DNA of 64,000 nt from CAVOGJ01 sp963700865 (GCA_963700865.1 CAVOZC010000020.1:96901-160900); one strand, 5' to 3'; numbered from the stretch's first letter, positions 39,874 to 50,819 are shown. Made by a program: numbers and translations. The notes: a model not told the origin generated them from the letters alone.

Positions 39874-40471
39874 ATGCGTCCCGACCCATTCGTCCGACTG
39901 CTACAGACGTTGCTAAGCAGCAAACGGAGTGGCTCGTCGCGCCGTTTGGTCGTGCTTGTCGTCGGTCTGCTGCTGGCGTATGTACTGGTGAAGCCCACGC
40001 TTGAGGACCGATTGGGCTGGGATTTGCCAGAGCTGTTTCCACCTGACTCGACAACCACATCGGATCCGCCGGCCCGTTCCACGCGGCGCCCAGCAGCGAG
40101 CACCACGCAACGCCCAGCCGACGGTCGACTCGGAAGCAGAGGGCGAGCGGTCGATTCTCCAGGCTTTTGCCGCACGGCGATCGGATGTCGTGGTCCGCGC
40201 GACGGCGACGGTGGAGAAAAACCTGCAGGATGATCAAATTGATTCGCGCCATCAAAAAATGATCTTGCGTCTCTCATCGGGTCACTCGTTGCTCCTCGCG
40301 CACAACATCGATCTCGCCCGCAGGGTGCCTTGCAAGGAAGGAGATATTATTGAATTTCGGGGGGAGTATGAGTACAGCCAACAGGGCGGCGTGATCCATT
40401 GGACGCATCATGACCCGGCGGGGCGACACGAGGATGGCTGGATTAAATATAAGGGTAAGGTCTACGACTAG
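39874..40471 (+). CDS. DUF3465 domain protein, membrane anchored (one frame break)
   Basis: About 199 residues. One N-terminal transmembrane segment (RRLVVLVVGLLLAYVLV) and a low-complexity linker precede a DUF3465 domain with RHQKMILRLSSGHSLLLAHNID, EGDIIEFRGEYEYSQQGGVIHWTHHDP and DGWIKYKGKVYD. The frame breaks by one base near 40110 in the linker. The domain is a small OB-like module of unknown function, probably extracytoplasmic. The GNAT gene follows 17 bases later, so they are probably co-transcribed. Confidence 0.8.
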
Positions 40472-40488
40472 AATCCGGGAGTTGATTG

Positions 40489-41422
40489 ATGGCTGAATTG
40501 CTCTTGCGCACCATGCGTGCCGACGAGTGGGACGCGGTCGCCAGACTGATTCACGATTCGACGAACGCCTGGTACGAAGCACACGGGTTGGGAAAGATTT
40601 TTGACGCTGGTCCCGAAAGTACAAAGCTATTTTGTGAGGTCTACGAATCCCTCGACCCAGGATGCTGTCTGGTCGTGGAAGGAAGTCGGCCGGGAGCGCT
40701 GGCCGGATCCTGTTTTTACCATCCTCGAGCATCGCATGTATCCCTGGGGATCATGAATGTGCATCCGCGCTACTTCGGTCGCGGCGTCGCGCGTCGGCTC
40801 TTGCGAGCGATTACCGATCTGGCGGACGAACGGCGGTTACCCGTGAGGTTAGTATCCAGCGCGCTGAATCTGGATTCGTTTTCGCTCTACAATTGCGGGC
40901 TTCGTGCCGCGGGCGGTGTATCAGGATATGCTGGTCGAAGTGCCGCCCGCGGGCGTCTCTCCGCCTGAGGAGGTGTTCCAGGCGGATACGCGAGTGCGGC
41001 CGGCGACGGTCACGGATGTCGCGGACTTGGTCAAACTGGATGCCCGACTGACGGGGCTGCAGCGTGAACCCGATTTACGAATGTTCGTTGAGAATGCCCT
41101 CGGCTGCTGGCACCTGTCGGTGGCGGAGCGCGGCGGCGAGTGCGTTGGATTCATGGCCTCGATCCGGCAGCCGGCGAGCCGCATGGTTGGCCCGGGGGTT
41201 GCAGTAACCGAAGAAATCGCCATCCGTCTGGTGGCGTCCGAGCTGTGCCAGCATGCGGGGGGCCAGGCGCTGGTGCTGGTGCCGTGTACGGCGACGCGTC
41301 TGGCTCGGGCCGTTTACTCCTGGGGCGGGCGAAACTGCGAGGTGCATATCGCCCAGGTACGGGGAGCTTTTCGCGAGTCGCAGGGCTTGGTCTTGCCAAC
41401 ATTCATGCCCGAGTCGGGCTAG
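40489..41422 (+). CDS. GNAT-family N-acetyltransferase (one frame break)
   Basis: About 310 residues. The first half is a GNAT domain with the acetyl-CoA loop in MNVHPRYFGRGVARRLLRAI. Near 40900 one extra base breaks the frame; correction gives LYNCGFVPRAVYQDMLVEVP and a second, weaker GNAT-like half (TVTDVADLVKLDARLTG...CVGFMASIRQPASRMVGPGVA). The start is ATG 40489. The substrate is unknown. It sits directly behind the DUF3465 gene. Confidence 0.75.
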
Positions 41423-42428
41423 GCCGACGATGGTGCGTACGGATTCCTAAACGAACGCCTGCGGAAAACGGCGAATGACGGTTTTGCGACCAGGGAGGCC
41501 TACGGCGAGCGGCGAAGGGTGTTTTTGGATACCGCTGATGCGCGCTAATGGACGCTAATGCCGGTGACGACCAGCCACTCAACGTTCCGTCTACCATCTA
41601 CGGATGCCGACAGCGGGTTCTCGCTGAGCCACAGCGAATATGGACGTGCGGCCAAGCATCGCCAGCGGGATGGCCACCGGTCTCTGTGTACTCCGTGGCT
41701 CCGTGAGAAACCGAATCGTCGTAAACCGCTGTGCGTAGCCTCTTGTGATGCCCCACATGTTGACCTGTGTCTCGTGCTTGTGTTCGTTAAAACGGTGCTC
41801 GTACTCGTATTCGTATTCGGCGTGCCCGAGTACGAGCAGTAATGTCCGTGAATCCACGACAATACTATCGGGAATGTGGATCATGACACCCGCCGGGGGC
41901 TCGGCATCTCCACGCTGCCCCAATTGGTTTGTGGCCCGGTTGGACCATGGAAATCATCCCTCGCAAGTCGCTTATTTGCATGCTCTTGCGACACGTGCGT
42001 TCCAATAAGGCCTCTGCTTGTCCCGAATTTGTCCAGGTTTGCGGCGGAAACCAGATAACTCAGCGGAACATCGGGGCAGGAGATGGGCAAAATGGCAAGC
42101 ATCAGAAACGAAACGACGCATGAGCAGCAGCACCATCAAAACGAGGACCATTAATCCTAATCCGCTGCTCGGGCCGAATCCCAGCTTCTGCGGCGATTCC
42201 AGTGGACGACCTGTCGATCTCAGCTGCCGTTAGCAGCGTCCATACGCAGATTGTCCAGCTGTTTTCCAGTAAACTACCAGCAGAAATCAAATTTCCAGCC
42301 GCTAAGGAAAGACGTATTCCGCGACATGGATCGCAGTTTGCACTTCGGTACTTCTGCAATCGGCGTCAGAATAAGAATCAACTGATGGTGTTCCTATCGA
42401 TTGAGTTTTTCCATGATTGGCCCTGCTG
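41423..42428. other. 1-kb region without an intact gene
   Basis: No convincing gene on either strand. The stretch near 41680-41715 resembles a dispersed planctomycete-type sequence seen again near 63805-63835. On the minus strand near 42120-42190 a short frame encodes GFGPSSGLGLMVLVLMVLLL, recalling the C-terminal half of DUF3309 small membrane proteins, but no matching N-terminus is present. It looks like degraded DNA plus the promoter of the downstream kinase. Confidence 0.4.
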
Positions 42429-44330
42429 ATGCCAGAACAAGACGGGTGCAAACTATGCGGTGCGAAGTCTTCTATCTTAACTGACGGTTTATGCCCCCAG
42501 TGCATTTCGCGCACGGCAATAACCCTCGGTCCAATGCCGACTCCGAACCTGGTTACCGACGCTACGATTGCATCTAAACAGTCGTCACCATCAACCAGTG
42601 ACACGCAAGGCAGCGAGTTTGGTGACTATGAGTTGATTGAGGAAATTGCCCGCGGTGGAATGGGCGTTGTCTATAAGGCTCGACACAAGAAATTAAATCG
42701 AATTGCGGCCGTCAAGATGATCCTGGGGGGCCGATTTTCGTCGCCAGAGGAACTGCAACGATTCCAAGTGGAAGCCGAAGCGGCAGCCCGGCTCGATCAC
42801 CCCGGTATCGTGCCAATTTACGAAATCGGCGAACACGACGGTCGGGCATTTTTTGCGATGAAGTACATCGACGGCGGATCGCTGGCGCAACGGATGAATC
42901 AATTCCGCAGTGACCCGAAACTGGCCGTGCAGATGCTGTCGCAGGTTGCCCGTGCCGTGAACCACGCGCACCAACGCGGCATTTTGCACCGGGATTTGAA
43001 GCCCGCCAACATCCTCATTAACGCAGCTAACGACCCGTTGGTCACGGACCTGGGGTTGGCCAAGAACACGGCAGACGATAGCAACTTGACCAACGCCGGC
43101 GCCATCCTCGGCAGCCCTAGCTATATGTCACCCGAACAGGCCGAAGGTCAAACTACGCTTACGACCGCTGCCGATGTGTATGCGATCGGCGCGATCATGT
43201 ACGAACTGCTCACCGGTCAACCACCGCACAAAGGCAAGTCACCGATGGAGACGGTGATGAGAGTCATCGCCGAAAACCCAGTTCCACCAAGAAAACTGGA
43301 TCCGAAAATCGATTCGGAACTTGAGCTGATCTGCCTCAAGTGTCTCGAACGCGAACCTGAGGCCAGATACAATTCCGCGGCAAGCCTGGCAGCCGATTTG
43401 GAAAGTTGGCTGTCAGGTGACCCAATCAGTATCAAACCACCGTCTATGGGCTTGCAGATTGCTCGATGGATGCGGCAACATCGCCGCGCGGTTTATGTGG
43501 CGTTCGCGACCGTGATGGCGATCGCGTTGACATTTCCAATTATCGCCGCTTTTTTTGGCGGTGGCACCGACTTGGGAGAAGTCTATGATCACTTTCCAGA
43601 ATCCCAACGGCCGTGGTTTTTTTCCATCATGGCCCTGCCCGATTGGGTCGCCCCCGTCTCCATGTCAGTTCTGATCCTGATCGTTTGGCCGTCGATCGGT
43701 TTGTGGAACGCAGTTGTTACGCGGCCAACTTCGATTGGATCGGCGATTGTCGCTGGAATGCTGACGTCGGCGTTGTGCGCAGCAATCGTATTCGTTTTGC
43801 TAGGATGGCTTGTGATCGTCCTTTATTCCGGCAGTCTATCCTACAAGCATCTGCGCACACTTGGGCAAGCCATTTGGGTTAACGAGGATACCACCCGCGA
43901 AGAAGCCACTCAGGCAGCTTTGGGAGCGATGGAGGGTTTAAAGAACATCCCGGAACACGATCGGGCTGAGATCTTCGCTACGCGGATCGTCGCGGACCAA
44001 GTGGCGTCGGGGCCCAAATCGATCATGATCATGCTGCTCGTGTGCTCGACGTTGACCGTTCCGGTCATTTTTGGCACCGTTTATGCGTTTGTGTTAATAG
44101 GACGCAAGTTATCCACCTGGTTGTTGATCATTCGGTACTTCATCGCCTGGCATGCGACGACGGTCGCACTTACGTTTGCCATCGCGAGCATTTTCGGGTC
44201 GGTAAGAATCTCGGGAAAGCCTGCCGGGGAACAGCCGCTCACAATTTTGATCGGGATTCTGATCGGCACAGTACTAACTTATCTGATGCTGCGTCGCTGG
44301 TATTGGCGTCAGAGCGGTTCCTCCCATTGA
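42429..44330 (+). CDS. Membrane Ser/Thr protein kinase with N-terminal zinc-ribbon-like motif
   Basis: 633 residues from ATG 42429 (in-frame TTG at 42417 also possible). The N-terminus has CKLCG...LCPQC, two CxxC-like pairs typical of a small zinc ribbon. Kinase domain residues about 65-330: GGMGVVYKA, AAVKMI, HRDLKPANIL, DLG in place of DFG, SPEQAEG. After a juxtamembrane segment there are about six transmembrane helices and no sensor domain that I recognise. An inner-membrane signalling kinase. Base composition is slightly lower in GC than its neighbours and the frame is unbroken. Confidence 0.9.
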   Translation: MPEQDGCKLCGAKSSILTDGLCPQCISRTAITLGPMPTPNLVTDATIASKQSSPSTSDTQGSEFGDYELIEEIARGGMGVVYKARHKKLNRIAAVKMILGGRFSSPEELQRFQVEAEAAARLDHPGIVPIYEIGEHDGRAFFAMKYIDGGSLAQRMNQFRSDPKLAVQMLSQVARAVNHAHQRGILHRDLKPANILINAANDPLVTDLGLAKNTADDSNLTNAGAILGSPSYMSPEQAEGQTTLTTAADVYAIGAIMYELLTGQPPHKGKSPMETVMRVIAENPVPPRKLDPKIDSELELICLKCLEREPEARYNSAASLAADLESWLSGDPISIKPPSMGLQIARWMRQHRRAVYVAFATVMAIALTFPIIAAFFGGGTDLGEVYDHFPESQRPWFFSIMALPDWVAPVSMSVLILIVWPSIGLWNAVVTRPTSIGSAIVAGMLTSALCAAIVFVLLGWLVIVLYSGSLSYKHLRTLGQAIWVNEDTTREEATQAALGAMEGLKNIPEHDRAEIFATRIVADQVASGPKSIMIMLLVCSTLTVPVIFGTVYAFVLIGRKLSTWLLIIRYFIAWHATTVALTFAIASIFGSVRISGKPAGEQPLTILIGILIGTVLTYLMLRRWYWRQSGSSH

Positions 44331-44525
44331 GACTGGCTCAGCTGATCGATGGCATCGCTGATTCGAGATTGGGCGTCGCGGAGATAGTCAAGACAGTACG
44401 CGAAGCTGTGCAGTACGGGTTTCATGGTCATCGCACGCGACCATTCAGGCACAGAAGAAGCGAGTGAACTTCCGTGTGTTGTCACAGATCAACATCGGGA
44501 CCAGGTCGTTGAGTTTCCGGGGCAT
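44309..44525 (-). pseudogene. Short remnants resembling VOC and DinB proteins
   Basis: On the minus strand, 44525-44445 reads MPRKLNDLVPMLICDNTRKF then stops, resembling the first strand of glyoxalase/VOC proteins. 44431-44309 reads MTMKPVLHSFAYCLDYLRDA and ends after 40 codons, resembling the start of DinB-family proteins. Neither continues. They overlap the kinase 3' end. Family names are from memory of N-terminal motifs, so confidence is low; they could be chance frames. Confidence 0.3.
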
Positions 44526-44657
44526 GGGATAAGCTGCGGGCTTGATTGATGAACTTGGCTGCGCACTTCCCCCAGATGCTACGAAACCTGACCGCACTTG
44601 CGTTTATCGCCGAAAGGAAAGAGTCGCCGGCTGCCGTCAGCGCCCGGAAGGCGAATC

Positions 44658-45225
44658 ATGATCATTCAAATCCGCGACTTATGCTTCAAATACCCTAAGG
44701 CGCGGTGCCGGCGGTGCGAGCCCTTCAATTTGAAATCGCGGCGGGAGAGGTCTTCGGTTTTCTGGGGCCTAGCGGTGCCGGGAAGTCAACCACGCAAAAA
44801 ATACTCATCGGCCTACTGAAGAACCACCAGGGATCAATTCGCGTATTCGACCGCGATCTTTCCGAGTGGAGTTCCGACTACTGATCCGCGGACAACAACG
44901 GGCTGGCAAGACGATCTATCTGATCACACACGATATGGCCGTCGCCGCCGAATTGTGCGATCGAGTAGCGTTTATTGTCGATGGCCAGATCAAGTTGATT
45001 GACGCACCGAGAGCGCTGATGCTTCGCCATGGGCAGCAGCAAAGTGCGTGTGGAATACCGCGTCAATGCAGCGCTTGCCCGTCAGGAGTTTGCCTTGGCG
45101 GGACTTGGCGACAATGACCGGTTTACCGAATTGTTGCGCAATTCCGAGATCCAGACCATGCACACGCTTGAAGCCACCCTGGCAGACATTTTTATTCAGG
45201 TTACGGGACGGGGTCTGTCATTTAG
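44658..45225 (+). pseudogene. ABC-exporter ATPase with internal deletion and frame breaks
   Basis: Starts MIIQIRDLCFKYPK; one base shift later gives AVPAVRALQFEIAAGEVFGFLGPSGAGKST (Walker A intact). At about 44878 sequence jumps from SEWSSDY to LIRGQQRAGKTIYLITHDMAVAAELCDRV and continues to TLEATLADIFIQVTGRGL. The Q-loop, ABC signature and Walker B, about 110 residues in relatives, are missing. The product cannot be a working ATPase. The C-terminal IDGQIKLIDAPRAL-type tail matches fluoroquinolone/daunorubicin-type exporters. Two permease genes follow. Confidence 0.75.
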
Positions 45226-45227
45226 CG

Positions 45228-45926
45228 GTGGCACGCCACGCTGGTCACGGACGTTCGGCTGCAATATCGCAACGGCTTATACCTTGCCGTTGCCTTTGTC
45301 GTCGCGATCACCGCCATGGTCGTTTGGCAACTTCCGGACTTGGAGTGGGGCTACTGGATTTTGCGCCACTGGTGATGGGCAATTTGGTGATGGCGACGTT
45401 CTATTTCGTGGGTGGGCTGGTGCTGTTGGAAAAGGACGAAGGCACGCTGCAGGCTCAGGTCGTCACGCCGTTGCGGGCCAGCGAGTACCTGGCCGCCAAG
45501 CTGACAGCACTGACGCTGCTGTCCCTGGCAGAAAATTTGATGATCGTGACGCTGGTCATGGGCTTCCACTACCGTCTACTGCCACTGTTCGTGGGCATTG
45601 CTGCGGCGGCGGTGATCTACGTCTTGACAGGCTTCGTCGCCGTCGCTCGCTACGACAGCGTGAATGAATATCTGATGCCCTCCATGTTCTTCGTTCTCGG
45701 GCTGTGCCTTCCCTACCTCGATTATTTCGAGATCTCGGCCCAGCTGGGTCATGCTGCTGCATCCACTGCAGGGACCGATGCTGGCGATGAAAGCCGCCTT
45801 TCCACCGGTGGATTTCCCGCAACTGGCTGCCGGCATGATTTCGCCTAGCTGTTGGGGTGTCGCTTTCTTTGGGCTGAGCCTGCGAGCATTTGATCGCCAC
45901 GTGGTGATGAAGCAAGGAGTACCGTA
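45228..45926 (+). CDS. ABC-2-type exporter permease, first subunit (frame breaks)
   Basis: About 235 residues with six hydrophobic segments when assembled from three frames: TLVTDVRLQYRNGLYLAVAF..., then PLVMGNLVMATFYFVGGLVLLEKDEGTLQAQVVTPLRASEYL, then a C-terminus ending MKQGVP at the TAG 45924-45926. Breaks lie near 45235, 45363 and 45745. The phrase EKDEGTLQAQVVTPLR is typical of ABC-2 permeases. The start is uncertain (GTG 45228 suggested). The partner ATPase lacks its catalytic middle, so the exporter is probably inactive if the sequence is right. Confidence 0.65.
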
Positions 45927-45928
45927 GC

Positions 45929-46672
45929 GTGGTTACGCTAACGAGAATCCGAGCTTTAGGAGCCATTGATGTGCGGAGTGTTCGCCGCGATCCCACGCTC
46001 GTCTGGTTGGCCCTCGCGCCCTTGGCCATTGCCCTGGTGCTGCGCTGGGGCGTTCCCTGGCTGGCGGCAAGGTTGCAGCAGGTCGAAGGGTTGGACCTGA
46101 AAGTCTACGATCCGTTGATCCTCAGCTTTTTTGTGCTCATGATGCCGAACCTGGTGGGGGCCATTATCGGCTTCCTGTTGTTGGACCAACGCGACGATCA
46201 GACGTTGACCGCTCTGCAGGTCACACCATTGACGCTAAGGGGTTACTTGTTTTACAGGGCCTTGGCACCCATGGGTATCAGTGCGCTGATGTTGATCGTG
46301 ACGACACCGTTGACGGAACTGATGACGGCCGGCTGGGGAGTGTTGACGATCTATGCAGCCATTTCGGCTCCACTTGCGCCATGGTCCGCGTTGTTCGTGG
46401 CGATGCTTGCCGCCAATAAGGTTCAGGGCTTTGGCGTGATGAAGGCCAGTGGCGTACTTTCCTGGCCCGCGATCATTGCCTGGTTCCTGCCGATGCCCTG
46501 GCAACTGCTGATGGGAATCGTGCCTCACTACTGGATCGCGAAAGTCGTCTGGACGGCCAAGTCAAGAAATGATTTACAACTCTGGATCGCCACGCTGATC
46601 GGCTTCGTTTACCAAGCCATTTTGGTGCTTGTCTTTATGCGCCAGTACGAGCGGCCCTTCCAGCGAGGTTGA
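45929..46672 (+). CDS. ABC-2-type exporter permease, second subunit
   Basis: 247 residues, unbroken. GTG start two bases after the previous stop, behind an aaggag site at about 45912. Six hydrophobic helices; DQRDDQTLTALQVTPLTLRGYLFYR matches the ABC-2 permease pattern and parallels the first subunit. Forms a three-gene exporter operon with the damaged ATPase and the first permease. The exported compound is unknown, perhaps a drug or lipid. Confidence 0.75.
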   Translation: MVTLTRIRALGAIDVRSVRRDPTLVWLALAPLAIALVLRWGVPWLAARLQQVEGLDLKVYDPLILSFFVLMMPNLVGAIIGFLLLDQRDDQTLTALQVTPLTLRGYLFYRALAPMGISALMLIVTTPLTELMTAGWGVLTIYAAISAPLAPWSALFVAMLAANKVQGFGVMKASGVLSWPAIIAWFLPMPWQLLMGIVPHYWIAKVVWTAKSRNDLQLWIATLIGFVYQAILVLVFMRQYERPFQRG

Positions 46673-46850
46673 ATACAGAGGGAGGCGGTCCGCCGAACAG
46701 CCGCGTCGAAGATACACACGACGTGGTATCTTTGCCCGTCATTCTTGATCGTACGGATGTTCGGCTTGCATGCCTTGCATTATCATGTAGCATTTACCGC
46801 ATGGCCCTTATCTGGCCTGAATCGCCACCTGTCTTAGCAAGAGGTGCGTT

Positions 46851-47367
46851 GTGAGCTATTCCCGTAGTCATGCGATCTTCTGGACACTAATTGTTACGCT
46901 TACAACGAGCGCCGGTGAATTCGCAGACTCCGCAAGACGCTGAGAAAACGAAAACGGTCGACCAAATTTCAACAGAGGAGGCAGTGATGTCCGCAAACGG
47001 GACATTCGACGTCGATCTGACACCTCAAGAAGATGTTGGAGCTCCAGCGGGGCGGATGCTAATCAAGAAAACTTACCTGGGAGACATGAACGGCTCCGGC
47101 ATCGGTCAGATGATTAGCAAGAGAACGGAGAATGGAACAGCCGTCTACTACGCGATCGAGGAATTCTCTGGTTCGGTTGAGGGCAAAAGCGGTGGCTTTA
47201 CGCTCGTTCACAAGGGCCACATGAGCAAAGAGTCTCAGTCACTTAAGGTCACTATTCTTGAGGGTTCAGGCAGTGGTGAACTTCAAGACATATCCGGCTC
47301 GATGCGTATTGTTCAGGATCAGAACGGACACAGATATGAGCTTACGTTTGAGCTGTCGGGCACATAG
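46851..47367 (+). CDS. DUF3224 domain protein with possible signal peptide (one frame break)
   Basis: The DUF3224 domain runs from ATG 46987 (MSANGTFDVDLTPQEDV) to the stop at 47367, about 126 residues, with GDMNGSGIGQMISKRTENGTAVYYAIEEFSGSVEGKSGGF. A GTG at 46851 begins a signal-like stretch (MSYSRSHAIFWTLIVTLTTSAG) that meets the same frame after a one-base break near 46912. DUF3224 proteins are lipocalin-like barrels of unknown role, often near stress or antibiotic-related genes. If the signal peptide is real the protein is exported. Confidence 0.75.
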
Positions 47368-47370
47368 CAA

Positions 47371-48009
47371 ATCGTTGCGTCTAAACCAATCAGAGTTGTA
47401 CGTTCGGCAAGGGAAAAAGAACTGAAAAGCCCATGACGAGTACCGACATTGAGGCGATTCGCAAGTTACTAATAGGGAGCTTAATCCCCGCTGTGGCTCG
47501 ATCTTAGAGCGCCAAGGGGACCGTTTTACAAGCAAGTGTGGTCATTTGTCGGCGTGAACTTGGTTCGCGCCGCTCTCGTGAGGGCCTTTCCGCCGTTCTG
47601 GGCGTCGAATCGCCTCCGGTGCTGCCAGAATCGCCAGTCTGGGCAGCGCTCGCATCCTTTTCAGCGCGGCACGAGCATCGCATGCCAATCGCTGGGTGCA
47701 AAAACGCCTTAAAGGAACTCGGGGTCGAACAACAACTGCCATTCGCGCGATGCTTCCGCCCGGCTCTCCGATACTCGGTCTCGAAAAAGTCACCGTCCGG
47801 GACGCATTCCAGTTCGCACGGTGCGTTCGCCGTTGGCTGCGATCCATTCGGCGGCGCTCGGGCACCGGCCAATAAGGCCTGACCCCCGGGGCGGCCTGTT
47901 CCGCTCGGCCTTGATCACGCAGAGGCACCGATCGGCGTTACCCGGTGGGTGAACTTGCGATGGGAATGATCTCCAAGCTGGCCGTGGGGTCGCGCAGGCT
48001 GACTGGCCA
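47371..48009. other. Region with a truncated SnoaL/DUF4440-like start, otherwise no gene
   Basis: At 47433-47505 a plus-strand frame reads MTSTDIEAIRKLLIGS and stops after 24 codons, recalling the start of SnoaL/DUF4440 proteins. The remaining 500 bases have open frames on both strands that look arbitrary. No terminator or RNA recognised. Confidence 0.3.
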
Positions 48010-48771
48010 TCATGGCGGCGTGTACCAGTCGGGCTCCTCGCCGTCGTCGACCATCGTGCCTCGCAAGAGCTCATGCGGGCCGAACCGGGACTTGTATGCC
48101 ATCGATGGACAGCCGCGGACCCAATATCCCAAATAGTGGTATTGGCGACCTTCCCGGGCGGCATCATCAATCTCACGCAGAAGTGAATAGGTCCCCAGCC
48201 CGCGCTGTCGAAAATGGGGATCATGATAAAAGTAAATGGACGATGAGCAGTGGGCGAGACAGTCCACCAAACCAATGGCGATCAGTCGGCCCTTTTCCAG
48301 ATAGGCAAACTCGCGTGCATACTTATTACGGGCCGAAAGAAATCCGTCGACGTAACCCGCTGCCGTCATCTCCTGAAATTCCCAGCCCCGCCGCTGCTGC
48401 ATATCGGCATGATAACGATTAAAAAGGTCAAGGTGCGCCGCGTCCACCGATGGCTCACGTACTTCCAGCCGGACATCCGCATTCGCTCGCATGCATCGTT
48501 GCTGGCTGCGCCAGTCGGGCAAAATCGACTTATTGACAGCCGCAGGCTGATGCATTCCTGGCAATGACGACAGACCGGTCGAAACAGACAAACGCCTTGC
48601 CGCCGCCAACCGCGTGCCAAACGCCGAGCGTAGTCCTCGGCCCCCAGGTCGGTCACAAATTCGAATTCCATCGAAGACCCTGCGCCGAGGTAAGTAGGGA
48701 CACGCATCACGTTCCATAATCATCGTCTGGGGCGAGTGAATGGGAGGTTGCATCGCGACAGCATGCGACAA
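48010..48771 (-). CDS. bpt: Aspartate/glutamate leucyl- or arginyl-transferase (ATE/Bpt; two frame breaks)
   Basis: About 253 residues. Transfers an amino acid from aminoacyl-tRNA to N-terminal acidic residues, feeding the N-end degradation pathway. Seen across three frames: ACPYLPRR, then VCRHCQECISLRLSISRF, then RYHADMQQRRGWEF, SSIYFYHDPHFRQRGLGTYSLLREI and YKSRFGPHEL. The CPYLP and CRxCQEC cysteines are the family hallmark. Breaks lie near 48680 and 48530. No clpS/clpA is adjacent. Symbol bpt is used because most bacterial homologues are leucyltransferases; specificity is not shown. Confidence 0.85.
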   Translation of the reverse strand: MSHAVAMQPPIHSPQTMIMERDACPYLPRRRVFDGIRICDRPGGRGLRSAFGTRLAAARRLSVSTGLSSLPGMHQPAAVNKSILPDWRSQQRCMRANADVRLEVREPSVDAAHLDLFNRYHADMQQRRGWEFQEMTAAGYVDGFLSARNKYAREFAYLEKGRLIAIGLVDCLAHCSSSIYFYHDPHFRQRGLGTYSLLREIDDAAREGRQYHYLGYWVRGCPSMAYKSRFGPHELLRGTMVDDGEEPDWYTPP

Positions 48772-48780
48772 CGCGGAAGA

Positions 48781-50599
48781 TTATCCGGCGTCGTCGATCT
48801 CCAGGGAGGTGAAGCGGCGGCATAAGTCCGCGAGACCGTCGCCGGGAAATTGCCCTGGATTGACCTCCAGCCGCGCCAACCCGGCAAGCCGCCCAAGACG
48901 GGACAATCCCTGATCGGTCACCCTGGTGCCACGCAGGTCAAGGTACCGCAGCGAAGGAAAAACCGTCACGACTGCCGACAGCCCGGCGTCGTCCAGCAAC
49001 GTGTCTTGCACCGACAAGCTTCGTAGACTGGGAATGGGTCTCCCTTCGGCAAAGCCGCGACCGGTAATCGCACAGCCCACAAGCGATATCGACTGAAGAC
49101 TCGTAAAACGAAGCAACGCGGGCAGTCCGTCGTCGCTCATGCGCGTCCTGTCCAGACAGAGCCACTTGAGCCTTCTTCGCACCTCCTCCACGGAAGCCAG
49201 ATCCGCCAGAGTTTTTGATCCGAGACTCGCGTGGAACTGGAGATCGAGTCCATCAACGCTCAAGTCGAGATTCCGGCGAAGGCACGCGGGGAAATTCGCG
49301 TTGTCGCAAGACTGAGATAATGCAGCCGTAGCCCGTGCAAACTTCGCAATCCCTCATCACTTAACGTTGAATTGATGGTCAGATCACGCACCGAGGAGAG
49401 ATCAACGTCCCTCGCGAGGATGGCGAGTGCCGAATCACCGTTCCCTCCCGTCAGGTAAATACTTTCCAACGGCGGCGGGAAGGGTCTGGGTACGAACCCT
49501 TGAAACCGGTAAGTAAGCGTTGCCACGAAGTTGTCGGACTTCTGCCAACGCTCGTTCCGAAGGTGACTGATTAATGCGCAGACGTGCGACCTGGCCCACA
49601 AAGAAGCCAGTATGCAAACCATGCAGTAACCCAAGAGGACACTCGTCCGATCAAGTGGCACGTCTTTCCGCAGCCAATAACCCACGGCCAGTTGCGTCCA
49701 CCCCAGGAGAGCCATGACCACCAGGCCCGCGACAAGCGCCGCAAGCGTCACCGCGAGTCTGATCGTCCCCTCTGATGCATAATCGCTCACATAGACGATG
49801 CGGCTGGCTGCCCCGGCGACTGGAAGCACTGTCGAGCACGAAACGAGAAGTATCCACAACGATCGCCACCGCAAATGCAACGTCCCCGAGAGGAAAACGG
49901 CGGACACAAATCCCACCAGGGCGATCAGCCGAAATCGGATGGAAAGATCACGCAAGGCCGGTGAGACCACGCAGGCAAATAACAGACACCAACCGATGAC
50001 AGCCAGCGACATACGCCCCGCGTGACCCGGAATTGTGCTGGCTGTTTCTGCAGCCACCGCAACACCTGCCCATCCATCGGTTGCGGCTCGGCCGGCCCGA
50101 TCCATCGACCAATGGTATTGGTCCCCAACCACCAATGCTCGAACATAAAAAATCCGCCCGCCAGGAAGATACCGACCAGGTATCCGATGACAGGCCCCAC
50201 GCACAGCGCCATGGCCGTACATGACAGTACGGCAGGCCAGGCATCCGACCAGCGTTCTGAACCCACCGTTTCCAAGCACGCGGCAAAAAAGACGATCACG
50301 GGCAGGATGCAGGCACCGACGAGAATGGATGCGTCGCGCGGACGCCGACCATCAAAGAGCAGCGCCTGCCCGACCGCCAGGCAAACGGCCAATACGCCGG
50401 CAGCGAGGATCAAGCCGGCGGTGGCGCGGAGCAGCGTCAAAATGCGAAACAGGACGCAAAAAATGGTCACAAGCACAAACAGGGTGCCCAAAGCCATGCG
50501 TCGAGGCACACCCGTCGTTCGCTCAGCCAATACGCGTTCAGTTAAGTTACCTAACACCACTTGCCGCCCTGAATCGTGTGGTCGGAAGCCCCAGTTCAC
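48781..50599 (-). CDS. Membrane protein with C-terminal leucine-rich repeats (two frame breaks)
   Basis: About 600 residues. The N-terminal half has eight or more hydrophobic helices (TLFVLVTIFCVLFRILTLL; LAVIGWCLLFACVVSPAL; LAVTLAALVAGLVVMALLG). The C-terminal half has planctomycete-type LRRs (LRSLSVQDTLLDDAGLSAV; LRYLDLRGTRVTDQGLSRL). Frame breaks near 50040 and 49270. Start is GTG 50599 or ATG 50497. Membrane topology with LRRs outside or in the paryphoplasm is inference. It lies nine bases downstream of nothing related; its end abuts the arginyltransferase start by 10 bases on the same strand. Confidence 0.7.
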
Positions 50600-50819
50600 G
50601 GTGGGTCAGCATACCACAATTCGACACGAATCAACAATTTGCGGAAATTTCGGCTTGAACTCACCGGCCTGCGTTTTTCAGATTTCACCTGCCAGGGTTT
50701 CTTATCCGGCGGCTACTATGAGGTCACGGCGTCGTTTCATTAACCGCGCAGCACGCTGGCGGCGATTCGGTCCCACCGCCGAGCAAGATGCTTCCCTCCC
50801 TTTTCTCCAGGAGTTCGTC

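Noticed and set aside
41680..41840. Low-complexity tcgtactcgtattcg-like stretch as a gene or regulatory repeat
   Set aside because: Short, imperfect and without neighbouring signals; probably degraded intergenic sequence.
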